Below, one piece after another: positions 23,619-31,677 of a stretch of 64,000 bases of DNA; the stretch's first letter is position 1, and every line of letters begins with the position of its first letter. Made by a program: the position numbers and the translations under genes. The notes beneath the pieces are model-generated. The model saw only the letters and a list, made by a program, of their open reading frames with translations. It was not told where the DNA came from and ran no database searches. The DNA comes from G020350405 sp964513655 (lineage in GTDB: Bacteria > Planctomycetota > Phycisphaerae > Sedimentisphaerales > Anaerobacaceae): the NCBI GenBank assembly GCA_964513655.1, contig CAZENQ010000006.1:1-64000 (forward strand), in the 5' to 3' direction.

Positions 23619-25154
23619 ATGGGATTTGACGTTGGTATTTTTAAGGACCCGCAACTCGAGCCGGATTACATTGAGTGGCTTGTTGATGAACGGTCGGTAG
23701 ATGCTCAGAGGCACTTTGCGAAGCTGTGGGACTATTATACAAACCCAATGTATGAGGTGAGCGGACATAGTTCCCTGTACAGGAAAGTAAATGAGGTGGG
23801 GCGATGCTATCTTCAGGCGCAGGAACATGGGCTACCTACACGAATAACGGGGCTTGTTCACTCTGCAGAGGGGGGTGTCTTTGGCGGAAGGTGTGCCGGT
23901 GAAGTGCAGCGAAAAGAAGTAGTAATCGAGAACGATATCGGGTGGCGCATAAATGCCGCGGTGGATTTTTTGTTTGGAAAACCGATAAGTTTTGTTTCCA
24001 GGGCACCGGATAGCCGGAAACGAGCAGAAATAGAGTCTATATTAAAGGCGGTGTTCTCGGCTAACGGTGCCATTGGTTTTTTTCAGGATATGGCAGTGCT
24101 TGGAGGTGTTTATGGTTTTGTCGATTGTCTCGTCAGGCCTGGCAATGAGATCTTAGAACAATTCATTTCCTCCTCCTCTCAAACTTTCCCCCTTGAAGAT
24201 GTGCTGCAATTGGTACAAACAATCGGCTTGGAATTGATTGAAGCACCGAGAGCACTGCCTATCCTTGAAGAGAACGACTACACAAAGATCAGATATTACA
24301 TTCAGCACTTCCACCAGAGGATAAACTCCCTGGACAGGAAGAGTTCTTTTTTCAGCAAGCTGCTGTGGCAGGACAGACGAAGCAGCCGTAAGCGAGAGGT
24401 GATTGCGGTAACAGAGATAATGTCAGCAAAGGCGTGGCAGAGATACGAGAACAAGCAACTTGTGGCGGAAGGTGAATTGCCGTGGGGATTGTTGCCGGTG
24501 GTACATATACAAAATATTGCTCGGCCATACTATTACGAGGGGGCGAGTGATGTCGAACCTCTGATACCGCTACAGGATGAGCTCAATACGAGATTAAGTG
24601 ACAGGGCAAGCAGAATTACATTCCAATCTTTTAAGATGTATCTAGGCAAAGGGATAGAGGGTTTCGAAGACAAGCCTGTATCGCCTGGGAGGATGTGGCA
24701 CACCGATAATCCAGAGGCTACAATCGAAGAGTTTGGCGGTGACGCGGCTACGCCAAGCGAGGATTCACATATCAGAGAAATCAGGGAGGCGATGGACAAG
24801 GCCAGTGGTGTGACGCCGGTAGTGGCTGGGGTAATTAAAACCAGATTAGGTCATCTTACGAGTGGGGTAGCTCTCAGATTGACGCTTATAGGGATGCTCT
24901 CAAAGAATGAACGAAAGGTATTTACTTATGGTGAGGGGCTGAAAAAGATTTGTAGGACGGTTCTTGAGATACTTAACACAGCCGGCATTTATAAAACCAG
25001 CAGTGCAGACAGATTGATCGATGTTATTTTCCCGGGCCCATTGCCTGAAAATGTGCTTGAGAAGCTGAAGGAAGCCCAAATCAAGAAAGAGCTGGGCGTT
25101 CCTAGTGAGCAGGTGCTCAGAGAATTAGGCTATGAGGTTGTGAAAGGAAGTTAA
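23619..25154 (+). CDS. Phage portal protein, SPP1 Gp6 type
   Basis: The 511-residue protein would form the dodecameric ring through which DNA passes at one vertex of a capsid. The mid region (LPVVHIQNIARPYYYEGASDVEPLIPLQDELNTRLSDRA) and the following stem/wing part (TPVVAGVIKTRLGHLTSGVALRLTLIGMLSKN) are typical of SPP1 Gp6-like portals. AGGAG lies six bases before the ATG. It opens a plus-strand series of structural genes, followed by scaffold and capsid genes in the usual order. The terminase genes normally found just upstream are missing. Confidence 0.88.
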   Translation: MGFDVGIFKDPQLEPDYIEWLVDERSVDAQRHFAKLWDYYTNPMYEVSGHSSLYRKVNEVGRCYLQAQEHGLPTRITGLVHSAEGGVFGGRCAGEVQRKEVVIENDIGWRINAAVDFLFGKPISFVSRAPDSRKRAEIESILKAVFSANGAIGFFQDMAVLGGVYGFVDCLVRPGNEILEQFISSSSQTFPLEDVLQLVQTIGLELIEAPRALPILEENDYTKIRYYIQHFHQRINSLDRKSSFFSKLLWQDRRSSRKREVIAVTEIMSAKAWQRYENKQLVAEGELPWGLLPVVHIQNIARPYYYEGASDVEPLIPLQDELNTRLSDRASRITFQSFKMYLGKGIEGFEDKPVSPGRMWHTDNPEATIEEFGGDAATPSEDSHIREIREAMDKASGVTPVVAGVIKTRLGHLTSGVALRLTLIGMLSKNERKVFTYGEGLKKICRTVLEILNTAGIYKTSSADRLIDVIFPGPLPENVLEKLKEAQIKKELGVPSEQVLRELGYEVVKGS

Positions 25155-25179
25155 GGCATTAGTCTAATAAGGAGATGTT

Positions 25180-25710
25180 ATGAGTCAGATTGACATAGAC
25201 GGAAATATTTTATCAGAGACAAAGGCGGGACAGGACGATGTTGACAACTCGAAACTGGTTCCAGTAGCCGAATCGATCCGTTATCGCAAAAGGGCACAGA
25301 GTGCTGAGAAAAAAGTTGAAACCTTGTCTGAGCAATTAGCACAGGCGAAATCGCAGATTGGCGGAATGGCTGAGGAACTTAGCAGCATCCAGATCGAACA
25401 AAAGCTGATACGAAAATTAGTCGCTGCGGGGACAGTTGACCTAGAAGCAGCTGTGTTAATCGCCAAGGCCAGAGTAGAAGGTGAAACCGATGCGGATTTA
25501 GACAGTGTGATTGAGCAGTTGAAAAAAGAAAAGCAATATCTGTTCGGCAACTACAAAGACGTAACTGTGACAGCCAGCAAGACGGCAGGCGCCAAGGACC
25601 GCGTGACAAACGATCAGGCGATGCTCGAAAAAGCGGCGAAGAGAGCGGCAGCAACAGGTAACCGAACAGATTTGCAAGAGTATCTGAAACTGCGAAGAAA
25701 TTTTGTTTGA
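25180..25710 (+). CDS. Scaffold-like coiled-coil protein
   Basis: The 176-residue acidic protein has a long coiled coil (about 35-80, RYRKRAQSAEKKVETLSEQL) and lies between portal and capsid genes, where head scaffolding proteins are encoded. Position, size and coiled-coil content support the call; sequence alone does not prove it. GGAG lies upstream of the ATG at 25180. Confidence 0.65.
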   Translation: MSQIDIDGNILSETKAGQDDVDNSKLVPVAESIRYRKRAQSAEKKVETLSEQLAQAKSQIGGMAEELSSIQIEQKLIRKLVAAGTVDLEAAVLIAKARVEGETDADLDSVIEQLKKEKQYLFGNYKDVTVTASKTAGAKDRVTNDQAMLEKAAKRAAATGNRTDLQEYLKLRRNFV

Positions 25711-25761
25711 TTTTAATGAAGAACTGACAAAAACAGTACATAAATACAAGGAGAAGAACAG

Positions 25762-26916
25762 ATGGCTTTTACAGGAAAAGCAACTTATTCAGCGGGTACA
25801 ACTCTACCGGAATTGGCTGAGGATGTATCGGATTTAATTGGGATAATTTCGCCTTATGAGACTCCGTTGCTGGATGCTTTGGGTGACCCGATGAGAGAAG
25901 CCAGAAGCACACACCACGAATGGCTTGAAGACGAACTGCTTCCAAACAAGGATGCCATCAACGATAGTACCTTTACCGACCCTGCGGCTGACACTGATTT
26001 TGTGGTCGATAACGGCAGCAGGTTCCGCGTAGGCGATCAGATTCAGGTGGAGGGTTCAGAAGAACTGATGCTCGTAACCGGAATCAACAGTGATATACTG
26101 ACGGTAGTTCGGGGTTATGCGGGCACCACAGCGGAAGACTTGGCAGACAACCAGGTGATAAACATTCTCGGAAATGCGGCTCTCGAAGGGGCAGACAAAC
26201 CGGATGCAAGATTCACCAATCGCAGCAGGTTCGGTAACTACACGCAGATATTCAGCGCGACGGTGGAAGTCAGCGGGACAGATATGGCGGCAAATCAACT
26301 GGGCTTGGCTGATGAGATGGACTATCAAAAACAAGAGCGGTTGCGTGAACTGATCCGGGACCTGGAAAATACCGTAATTAATGGCGGCCAACCGACCAGC
26401 AATCCAGAAGGCAGCGGATCAGCGAGAAGGTCGATGAAGGGGATTATTCAGCACCTGACGACGAATGCCTTTCATGCCGGTGACAGTGGTTTTCCAACGG
26501 GTAATGACCTTGACGAAGCCAAGATTAACTACGTACTCAGGCAGGTTTGGGGGAGCAGCAACGGCAACGTGGACCTGATTGCAGTCGGGGGATTCCAGAA
26601 GAGAAAGATAAATACTTTCACGGCCAACAGCCGCAGCTATGCGGCCGGTGATACCACCTTCACAGATATGATCAACATCTACGAAAGTGATTTCGGTGTG
26701 TGCAGAATTGTTACTACGCGATGGGTACCGCAGGACGCGGCTCTGCTGTTGGACTCGTCCCGTATTAGCGTATTGCCGTTAGGGGGACGGAGCTTCCACT
26801 TCAAGCCGCTGGCAAGTAGCGGTGACTATGAATGCGGCGAGGTGATTGGTGAATATACGTTGGAGCTCAAGAACGAAGGAGCCCACGGACTTATTCGCGG
26901 CTTGACTACCAGCTAA
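25762..26916 (+). CDS. Major capsid protein, SU10/DUF5309 type
   Basis: The 384-residue protein is expected to form the capsid shell with an HK97 fold. The start (ELAEDVSDLIGIISPYETPLLDAL), STHHEWLEDELL and the C-terminal TRWVPQDAALLLDSSRISVLPL are typical of the SU10-like DUF5309 family. An inserted beta-rich segment at about residues 75-125 (RFRVGDQIQVEGSEELMLV) is common in this group. AAGGAG precedes the ATG. The structural order portal, scaffold, capsid is intact. Confidence 0.88.
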   Translation: MAFTGKATYSAGTTLPELAEDVSDLIGIISPYETPLLDALGDPMREARSTHHEWLEDELLPNKDAINDSTFTDPAADTDFVVDNGSRFRVGDQIQVEGSEELMLVTGINSDILTVVRGYAGTTAEDLADNQVINILGNAALEGADKPDARFTNRSRFGNYTQIFSATVEVSGTDMAANQLGLADEMDYQKQERLRELIRDLENTVINGGQPTSNPEGSGSARRSMKGIIQHLTTNAFHAGDSGFPTGNDLDEAKINYVLRQVWGSSNGNVDLIAVGGFQKRKINTFTANSRSYAAGDTTFTDMINIYESDFGVCRIVTTRWVPQDAALLLDSSRISVLPLGGRSFHFKPLASSGDYECGEVIGEYTLELKNEGAHGLIRGLTTS

Positions 26917-26961
26917 TAGTAAGGGAACTGACCAAGGCGCAACTAATGCGTCTTAACGTAG

Positions 26962-27001
26962 GGTGCCCAAAGTGCTCTGTTTTGCATAGTCTTTGGGCAC
27001 C
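26962..27001 (+). promoter_or_regulatory. Perfect 11-bp hairpin after the capsid gene
   Basis: GGTGCCCAAAG (26962-26972) and CTTTGGGCACC (26991-27001) form an 11-pair stem with an 18-base loop. No T run follows, so it may be an RNA-processing or stability element lowering downstream expression rather than a full terminator. Confidence 0.6.
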
Positions 27002-27039
27002 TGTCCCGGCAAATCACAGGAAAAAGGGGTTAAAAGAAA

Positions 27040-27696
27040 ATGGTTTGTTTTTCAAAAGATGTTGACATTCTGAAATATGAGCCGGTGTTGTTCGGCGAGC
27101 TGCATCTGCCATGGCAAGTACTGGCGTCCGGGACAGGTGGGACGCTCAGTGGGACGGCATTTGCTGCAAACGATGCAGATTTCGTAAGTGCCCAGGTCTC
27201 GGCGGGGCAAGTTATATATCTAAAATCTTCAAACGGCTTACTGGACGGTGGATATGAGATAGTCTCGGTAGGCTCGGCAACCCAGCTTACTGTTTCGGTA
27301 ATCAGGGCAGATTCGAATGACGATGCCGTAGCGCCGCCAGCTGCTACTGATATATCCTACCGCATAAGCACGTTTGAGCCCCAGGCCAATGAAGCTGGCC
27401 TTACGCTGACCGAGTACTTCAGTATCAAGCCTGGTGACCCATCAAGCGAGATCGATATAGAGGATGTTTTGAATGTAGAGGTTTTAAAGAGAGCATCGGT
27501 CTTCGCGGTTGTTTCAAGCGTTTACGCGATGTTAGCCAGTAAGGCCGAAGATGAGAATTTCTGGAAGAAGAGCCTGTACTACAAGAGGCTTTTTCAGAAA
27601 GCAAGAGAACGGTGTCATCTTAGTATTGATGTTGATGGCGATGGGGCAGCTGAGATCACGAAAGTTGGGTCATCTGTAAGGCTGGTGCGGGATTAG
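27040..27696 (+). CDS. Phage-like head-tail connector candidate
   Basis: The 218-residue protein follows the capsid gene, where adaptor proteins are encoded. It has a beta-rich insert at about 25-105 (VIYLKSSNGLLDGGYEIVSV) that resembles the insert in the capsid protein, and helical ends (LNVEVLKRASVFAVVSSVYAML). The helical part with an inserted sandwich would fit a gp15-like adaptor. The assignment is by position and general shape only. Confidence 0.5.
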   Translation: MVCFSKDVDILKYEPVLFGELHLPWQVLASGTGGTLSGTAFAANDADFVSAQVSAGQVIYLKSSNGLLDGGYEIVSVGSATQLTVSVIRADSNDDAVAPPAATDISYRISTFEPQANEAGLTLTEYFSIKPGDPSSEIDIEDVLNVEVLKRASVFAVVSSVYAMLASKAEDENFWKKSLYYKRLFQKARERCHLSIDVDGDGAAEITKVGSSVRLVRD

Positions 27697-27714
27697 TTTG
27701 GGACAGGAACAGAG

Positions 27715-28086
27715 ATGAGCGCCACTTTGGACGGGCAAAAAGTATTTGACGAGCAAGAGTTGAAGATTGAGCCGAGCAGTGTTCGTCGAGACTCGATAGA
27801 GAGAGCGATCCCAGGATTGGCTGGCGTGCTAAGTGTTGACATAGGCAGGCGTAGCAGGAAGGTAAAACAGAGAGGTGTGTTGCGTGCGAATAGCCAATCC
27901 CAGATGAATAACAGAATCAGCACAATATCAGCTTTCATAGATGGTAATACACACAAGTTGGTGGCCGGCGATGATAGAGAGTTTGATGATCTTCGAATGG
28001 ATACTTTCAGGGTGGTGAAAGAAAGAGCAAGTGGTAGCGGTGTAGTTATTGATTATGAAATCGTTTATACACAGTTGGTGGTTTAA
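27715..28086 (+). CDS. Phage-like structural protein, unknown
   Basis: The 123-residue protein reads as an alternation of beta strands with basic segments (SVDIGRRSRKVKQRGVLRA) and ends DYEIVYTQLVV. Its place after the connector candidate suggests a tail-completion or tail-terminator role. I do not recognise the family. AGGA lies six bases before the ATG. Confidence 0.55.
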   Translation: MSATLDGQKVFDEQELKIEPSSVRRDSIERAIPGLAGVLSVDIGRRSRKVKQRGVLRANSQSQMNNRISTISAFIDGNTHKLVAGDDREFDDLRMDTFRVVKERASGSGVVIDYEIVYTQLVV

Positions 28087-28091
28087 CAGAT

Positions 28092-28868
28092 ATGGCACTT
28101 GTCAATAGTGGCATAGAAAAGGTAAGGGCATTTGAATTACCTGGTGGTATTTGGTCGGACGGCACTTATGCCGGATGTCCGCGAATAGCTCTGGTAAAAT
28201 GGAAATCGTGGCTGCTCAATATGTTTTACCAGATTTACGTCAATGGCCGGTATGCGGGGTCAACGATCGACAGTCAGCAGCGACAAATGATTGTTCAGAT
28301 ACCCACCTCTTTGGAAGCAGCGGTTCGGATTGAGGTTTTTGCTGTCGAAGCTGAACAAGCAGATATTGATTTTAGCAGCGAGATTGAGTCATCGATGGGC
28401 CAAAGTGGTCGTGTGAAGATCGGTATGCCGCGCAGCCAGAAAGTGGCCATTGGTACCGCAGCTCAAATCTACTCTGATGGGGGCAGCGGCGAAATCGATT
28501 ATAACAACCCGCTTAATGATTCACCTATAAGAGTCTGGCCTGCCTGGCAAGATAAAGCAGGGTTCGGAATGAGCAGATTCGGCGCAAGCGACTTCGGATT
28601 TGACGGTTCGGCCGCGGTGGGGCTTGGAAAAGGAGTCTTTGGTAAGGGGCATTTTGGCCTCGACGCCGATGTGCTTGAATGGATAAGCCCACCTATGGAG
28701 ACAGGTGTATATAAATTTGCTATTAAGGTTACCGATGAAGCGGGCAGTGAAAGTAGGGCGAGCGAGACCGGGCAAGTAACAGTCATACCTCCGGCGAGAC
28801 CCGCCGATGGGATGAGCATCTCTTCATTCGACAAACAAGAAAATCAATTGGTGTTAAGTGTCTTATAG
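28092..28868 (+). CDS. FnIII-like virion protein, copy 1
   Basis: The 258-residue protein contains GEIDYNNP, a Gly/Phe-rich stretch (GFGMSRFGASDFGFDGSAAV) and VYKFAIKVTDEAGSESRAS, followed by a proline-rich linker. The pattern G-x-IDY-x-NP ... FAIKV-x-D recurs in the protein at 30971-31660, so the two are paralogues with a fibronectin-III-like end. The likely role is in the virion surface or tail tip. The start is five bases after the previous stop. Confidence 0.55.
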   Translation: MALVNSGIEKVRAFELPGGIWSDGTYAGCPRIALVKWKSWLLNMFYQIYVNGRYAGSTIDSQQRQMIVQIPTSLEAAVRIEVFAVEAEQADIDFSSEIESSMGQSGRVKIGMPRSQKVAIGTAAQIYSDGGSGEIDYNNPLNDSPIRVWPAWQDKAGFGMSRFGASDFGFDGSAAVGLGKGVFGKGHFGLDADVLEWISPPMETGVYKFAIKVTDEAGSESRASETGQVTVIPPARPADGMSISSFDKQENQLVLSVL

Positions 28869-28888
28869 ATAATTGCAAGGAGAATATT

Positions 28889-29677
28889 ATGGCTGAAGTA
28901 TATCCATCCGACAATACATTGTTAAACATCCAATCTGACAGCGAGACCGGCGTCGAATATATACCAACCGGCACATCGCCTTATTATCTGCAATTCAGGA
29001 AATTACTTTATCGGCTACTGCTTGGTACAAGGCGAGCAAATGACTTAAGAGTCTATGACGAAGGTGGGCTGGATATTGGCGTCAAAAATGGCAAGTTCTG
29101 GATAGGTACAGAGCTGGTCAGCTATGACGGCTCGTCGGGCAATACCTTAGCGGACGACAAGACCAATATTTATGTCTATCTGGACTCAAGCGGAAATCTC
29201 GTAACCAACGAATACACTGGCTTTCCTGATATGGCAACGACGCCGCACATTCGACTGGCGGTAGTGAGTACGTCAAACGGTGATATCACATCGATAACGG
29301 ATTCTCGCGTGGGCCATAATTTTGTTATGCCGTATGGGGCTGGCGGGATTAAAAAGACGATCGAAGCGCACAGCAGTGATGACACGCTAACGGCGCCCGA
29401 GTCGGGCGGTATTCACAGCAATCTCGGCGCGACAGGGCCAGTTACACTTACACTGCCTGCAGCAGCACCAGAGGGAACGGCATTTACATTTACCGTCCAG
29501 GAGTCACAGGAGTTGCGCATCGACCCCGGCACGGTGGCAATCAGAGATGACAGTGGTCAAACCGCTGGCAAGTACAAGGCGGCAGACGCAATCGGTGAGT
29601 GCCTCACTATCGTGGCCGACTCAAACGGTGACTGGGCGACTATAGCGAAAAATGGGACCTGGACAGAGGAGGCGTAA
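28889..29677 (+). CDS. Phage-like tail-fibre candidate
   Basis: The 262-residue, beta-rich protein has many Thr, Ser and Gly residues (TLPAAAPEGTAFTFTVQESQ; GQTAGKYKAADAIGECLTIV). The last third resembles the repeated ends of fibre proteins, in which capsule-like or surface contacts are made. No catalytic motif is seen. AAGGAG lies before the ATG. Confidence 0.5.
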   Translation: MAEVYPSDNTLLNIQSDSETGVEYIPTGTSPYYLQFRKLLYRLLLGTRRANDLRVYDEGGLDIGVKNGKFWIGTELVSYDGSSGNTLADDKTNIYVYLDSSGNLVTNEYTGFPDMATTPHIRLAVVSTSNGDITSITDSRVGHNFVMPYGAGGIKKTIEAHSSDDTLTAPESGGIHSNLGATGPVTLTLPAAAPEGTAFTFTVQESQELRIDPGTVAIRDDSGQTAGKYKAADAIGECLTIVADSNGDWATIAKNGTWTEEA

Positions 29678-29739
29678 GTGAAGCGTCAGGTCTGCAGGAA
29701 AAGGATTAAACACCTCGTAATGCGAAAAAGGTTAGCATA

Positions 29740-30480
29740 ATGGCGATTGATTTATCCGCAAACTGTGTGGCTCGCTGGAAACTCAATGAAAATGCAGCAG
29801 ATACCAACGTTGATGATAGCTCGGACAATTCACATGATGGCAACTCACAGCGAAACACATCACTTATGCACGTCAGCAGCGGGCAACCGCCTTATTTGAA
29901 CGGTGCTTTTGACTTTGACGGCAGCAATGACTATATCACTGTGCCGGACGACGATGTCTGGGATTTTGTTGGCAAAGACTTTACCGTAGCCTTTTGGTTT
30001 AGTAGTGCAATGACGGACGCGGGATTTTTCCTCAATCATCGCAAAAAAGGCAACTACAACGGTTGGGATATTTGGATGCAAGGCGGTAAGGTGTGGGCCA
30101 GAATCAGCAAAGGAAGCAATAACGTCACGAAAAGTACACCTGCAAGTTATAATGACGGCAACTGGTATTTTTGCACGCTTGAATTTGACCGCGACGGTAC
30201 TTTTAAGATATACATAAATGCAAGCCAAGTCGCAATATCTGCCCCAATCATGCAAATCAATGACATATCAAACAATGAGGATTTATGTATCGGCAGCAGA
30301 CTCAGCCAGCATGCATATTTTGATGGTGTAATGGACTGCATGATGATTTTTGATAAGTTGTTGTCATCGGATGAGCGGGTTTATTTGTATAACAACGGCT
30401 ATGGGACCGAAGGACTGAAAACGGCATGCCGGTCCTTAATTAGGAGCTCTTTAGCACAAGGAAAGCGGGGATTAGTGTAA
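29740..30480 (+). CDS. LamG / concanavalin-like lectin-domain protein
   Basis: The 246-residue protein is almost entirely one LamG-like jelly roll: VARWKLNENAADTNVDDSS at the start, AFDFDGSNDYITVPDDDVWDF, FTVAFWF, and YFDGVMDCMMIFDKLLSSDE at the end. This fold binds sugars or other cell-surface ligands. In a phage-like cluster it would be a receptor-binding protein. The stop overlaps the next start by one base (TAATG). Confidence 0.75.
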   Translation: MAIDLSANCVARWKLNENAADTNVDDSSDNSHDGNSQRNTSLMHVSSGQPPYLNGAFDFDGSNDYITVPDDDVWDFVGKDFTVAFWFSSAMTDAGFFLNHRKKGNYNGWDIWMQGGKVWARISKGSNNVTKSTPASYNDGNWYFCTLEFDRDGTFKIYINASQVAISAPIMQINDISNNEDLCIGSRLSQHAYFDGVMDCMMIFDKLLSSDERVYLYNNGYGTEGLKTACRSLIRSSLAQGKRGLV

Positions 30481-30971
30481 TGGGACTTTACTTAGGTGAT
30501 TTCAAAGAAGACTCGACACTGTATTTCTGTTGGGACACAAACGATAAGAACGGGGCAAGTATTACGCGTGCTACCAACGGGACCATTAAAGTTTACAAAG
30601 ATGATGGCACCAGCGAGAGCACGTCGGGGGTAACGGATACTGAGGACCATGATGGTTTGACTGGTGTTCACAATTGCAAGATAGATTTAAGTGTCCATGC
30701 TTTCTATGCGAAAGGGCATGACTATTCGGTTGTTCTGGCTGGGGCTACTATTGACGGCGAGACGGTCAACGCTGTACTTGCAACATTTTCAATTGAGAAC
30801 AGGTTCGCAGGCAGTTCGCTTTTCGAGAAGGCGGCCAAATTGCTTTTGAACAAAGCCATACAGAACAAGGTTACAGGCACAATTGACTACTATGATGATG
30901 ATGGTGAAACAGTTATCCTGACTCATACTCCTACGGATGAGGAATCTACATTGACTAGGACACCAAGCTAA
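30480..30971 (+). CDS. Phage-like beta-sandwich structural protein
   Basis: The 163-residue protein starts GLYLGDFKEDSTLYFCWDTN and includes YSVVLAGATIDGETVNAVLA, a pattern I recall from phage proteins encoded near tail fibres (BppU-like N-terminal domain). Its C-terminal 40 residues (AAKLLLNKAIQNKVTGTIDY) are typical of the same group. It overlaps its neighbours by one base on each side, so the three genes are translationally coupled. Confidence 0.55.
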   Translation: MGLYLGDFKEDSTLYFCWDTNDKNGASITRATNGTIKVYKDDGTSESTSGVTDTEDHDGLTGVHNCKIDLSVHAFYAKGHDYSVVLAGATIDGETVNAVLATFSIENRFAGSSLFEKAAKLLLNKAIQNKVTGTIDYYDDDGETVILTHTPTDEESTLTRTPS

Positions 30972-31660
30972 TGGAGATACACTGGTTAAAAGAAGCGGTG
31001 TTTGCCGGACAGACGAGCAACGCTTTTAAGCTGGGCACGGTTTTAACTCTGGGCTGGTTCTGGCCTCGGGTTGCTGGCTGTTCTATACTTTATCGGGGCG
31101 GCAGTATTGAGACTATTGATTTTACTAACATACTGGCTGTAGCCAAGGCAGATGCTTCCCAAATTCAACCACCCAACTATCTTCAGCATAGTAGCAACTC
31201 GACATATTTTTATGTGATTCGCCGAGCGAACAATTGCGGTGCTCAGGAATATACCTTAGCCGCCTCAGTTAAACTTTCGATAGATGCCGATGGAGAGATG
31301 GCCAAGCCGAGACCGAATAGTATTCTTGCTGCAAGAGCCGAGCAGATAGCTGGTAATAAGGTTCAACTGCTCTGGTTCTATTGCCCCATCGAACAAGAGT
31401 CACAACCGATAAACTTTAAGATTTACTATGATGCTGGGATCGGACAAATCGACTATGAAAACCCAATTGCCTCAATACGCTACGTAGGTCGGATGTTCTA
31501 CAGTTACCGAAGTAACACACTCGCGGCAGGCAGGTATCTATTTGCTATAAAGGTTGAGGATGCCGACGGCACAGAGGATGCTTCATCAGGTCAGATTAAG
31601 TTCCAGCTCGATACTGCAAGTCCCGACACAATCGATATTCTAAGCACCGAGAGCATATAA
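30971..31660 (+). CDS. FnIII-like virion protein, copy 2
   Basis: The 229-residue protein carries GQIDYENPIASIRYV and RYLFAIKVEDADGTEDASSG, which align with the same parts of the 28092-28868 protein. The N-terminal halves differ. Two sandwich-like domains are likely. It begins at the TAATG overlap with the previous gene. Confidence 0.5.
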   Translation: MEIHWLKEAVFAGQTSNAFKLGTVLTLGWFWPRVAGCSILYRGGSIETIDFTNILAVAKADASQIQPPNYLQHSSNSTYFYVIRRANNCGAQEYTLAASVKLSIDADGEMAKPRPNSILAARAEQIAGNKVQLLWFYCPIEQESQPINFKIYYDAGIGQIDYENPIASIRYVGRMFYSYRSNTLAAGRYLFAIKVEDADGTEDASSGQIKFQLDTASPDTIDILSTESI

Positions 31661-31677
31661 CAGACCTGAGGTTTCTG

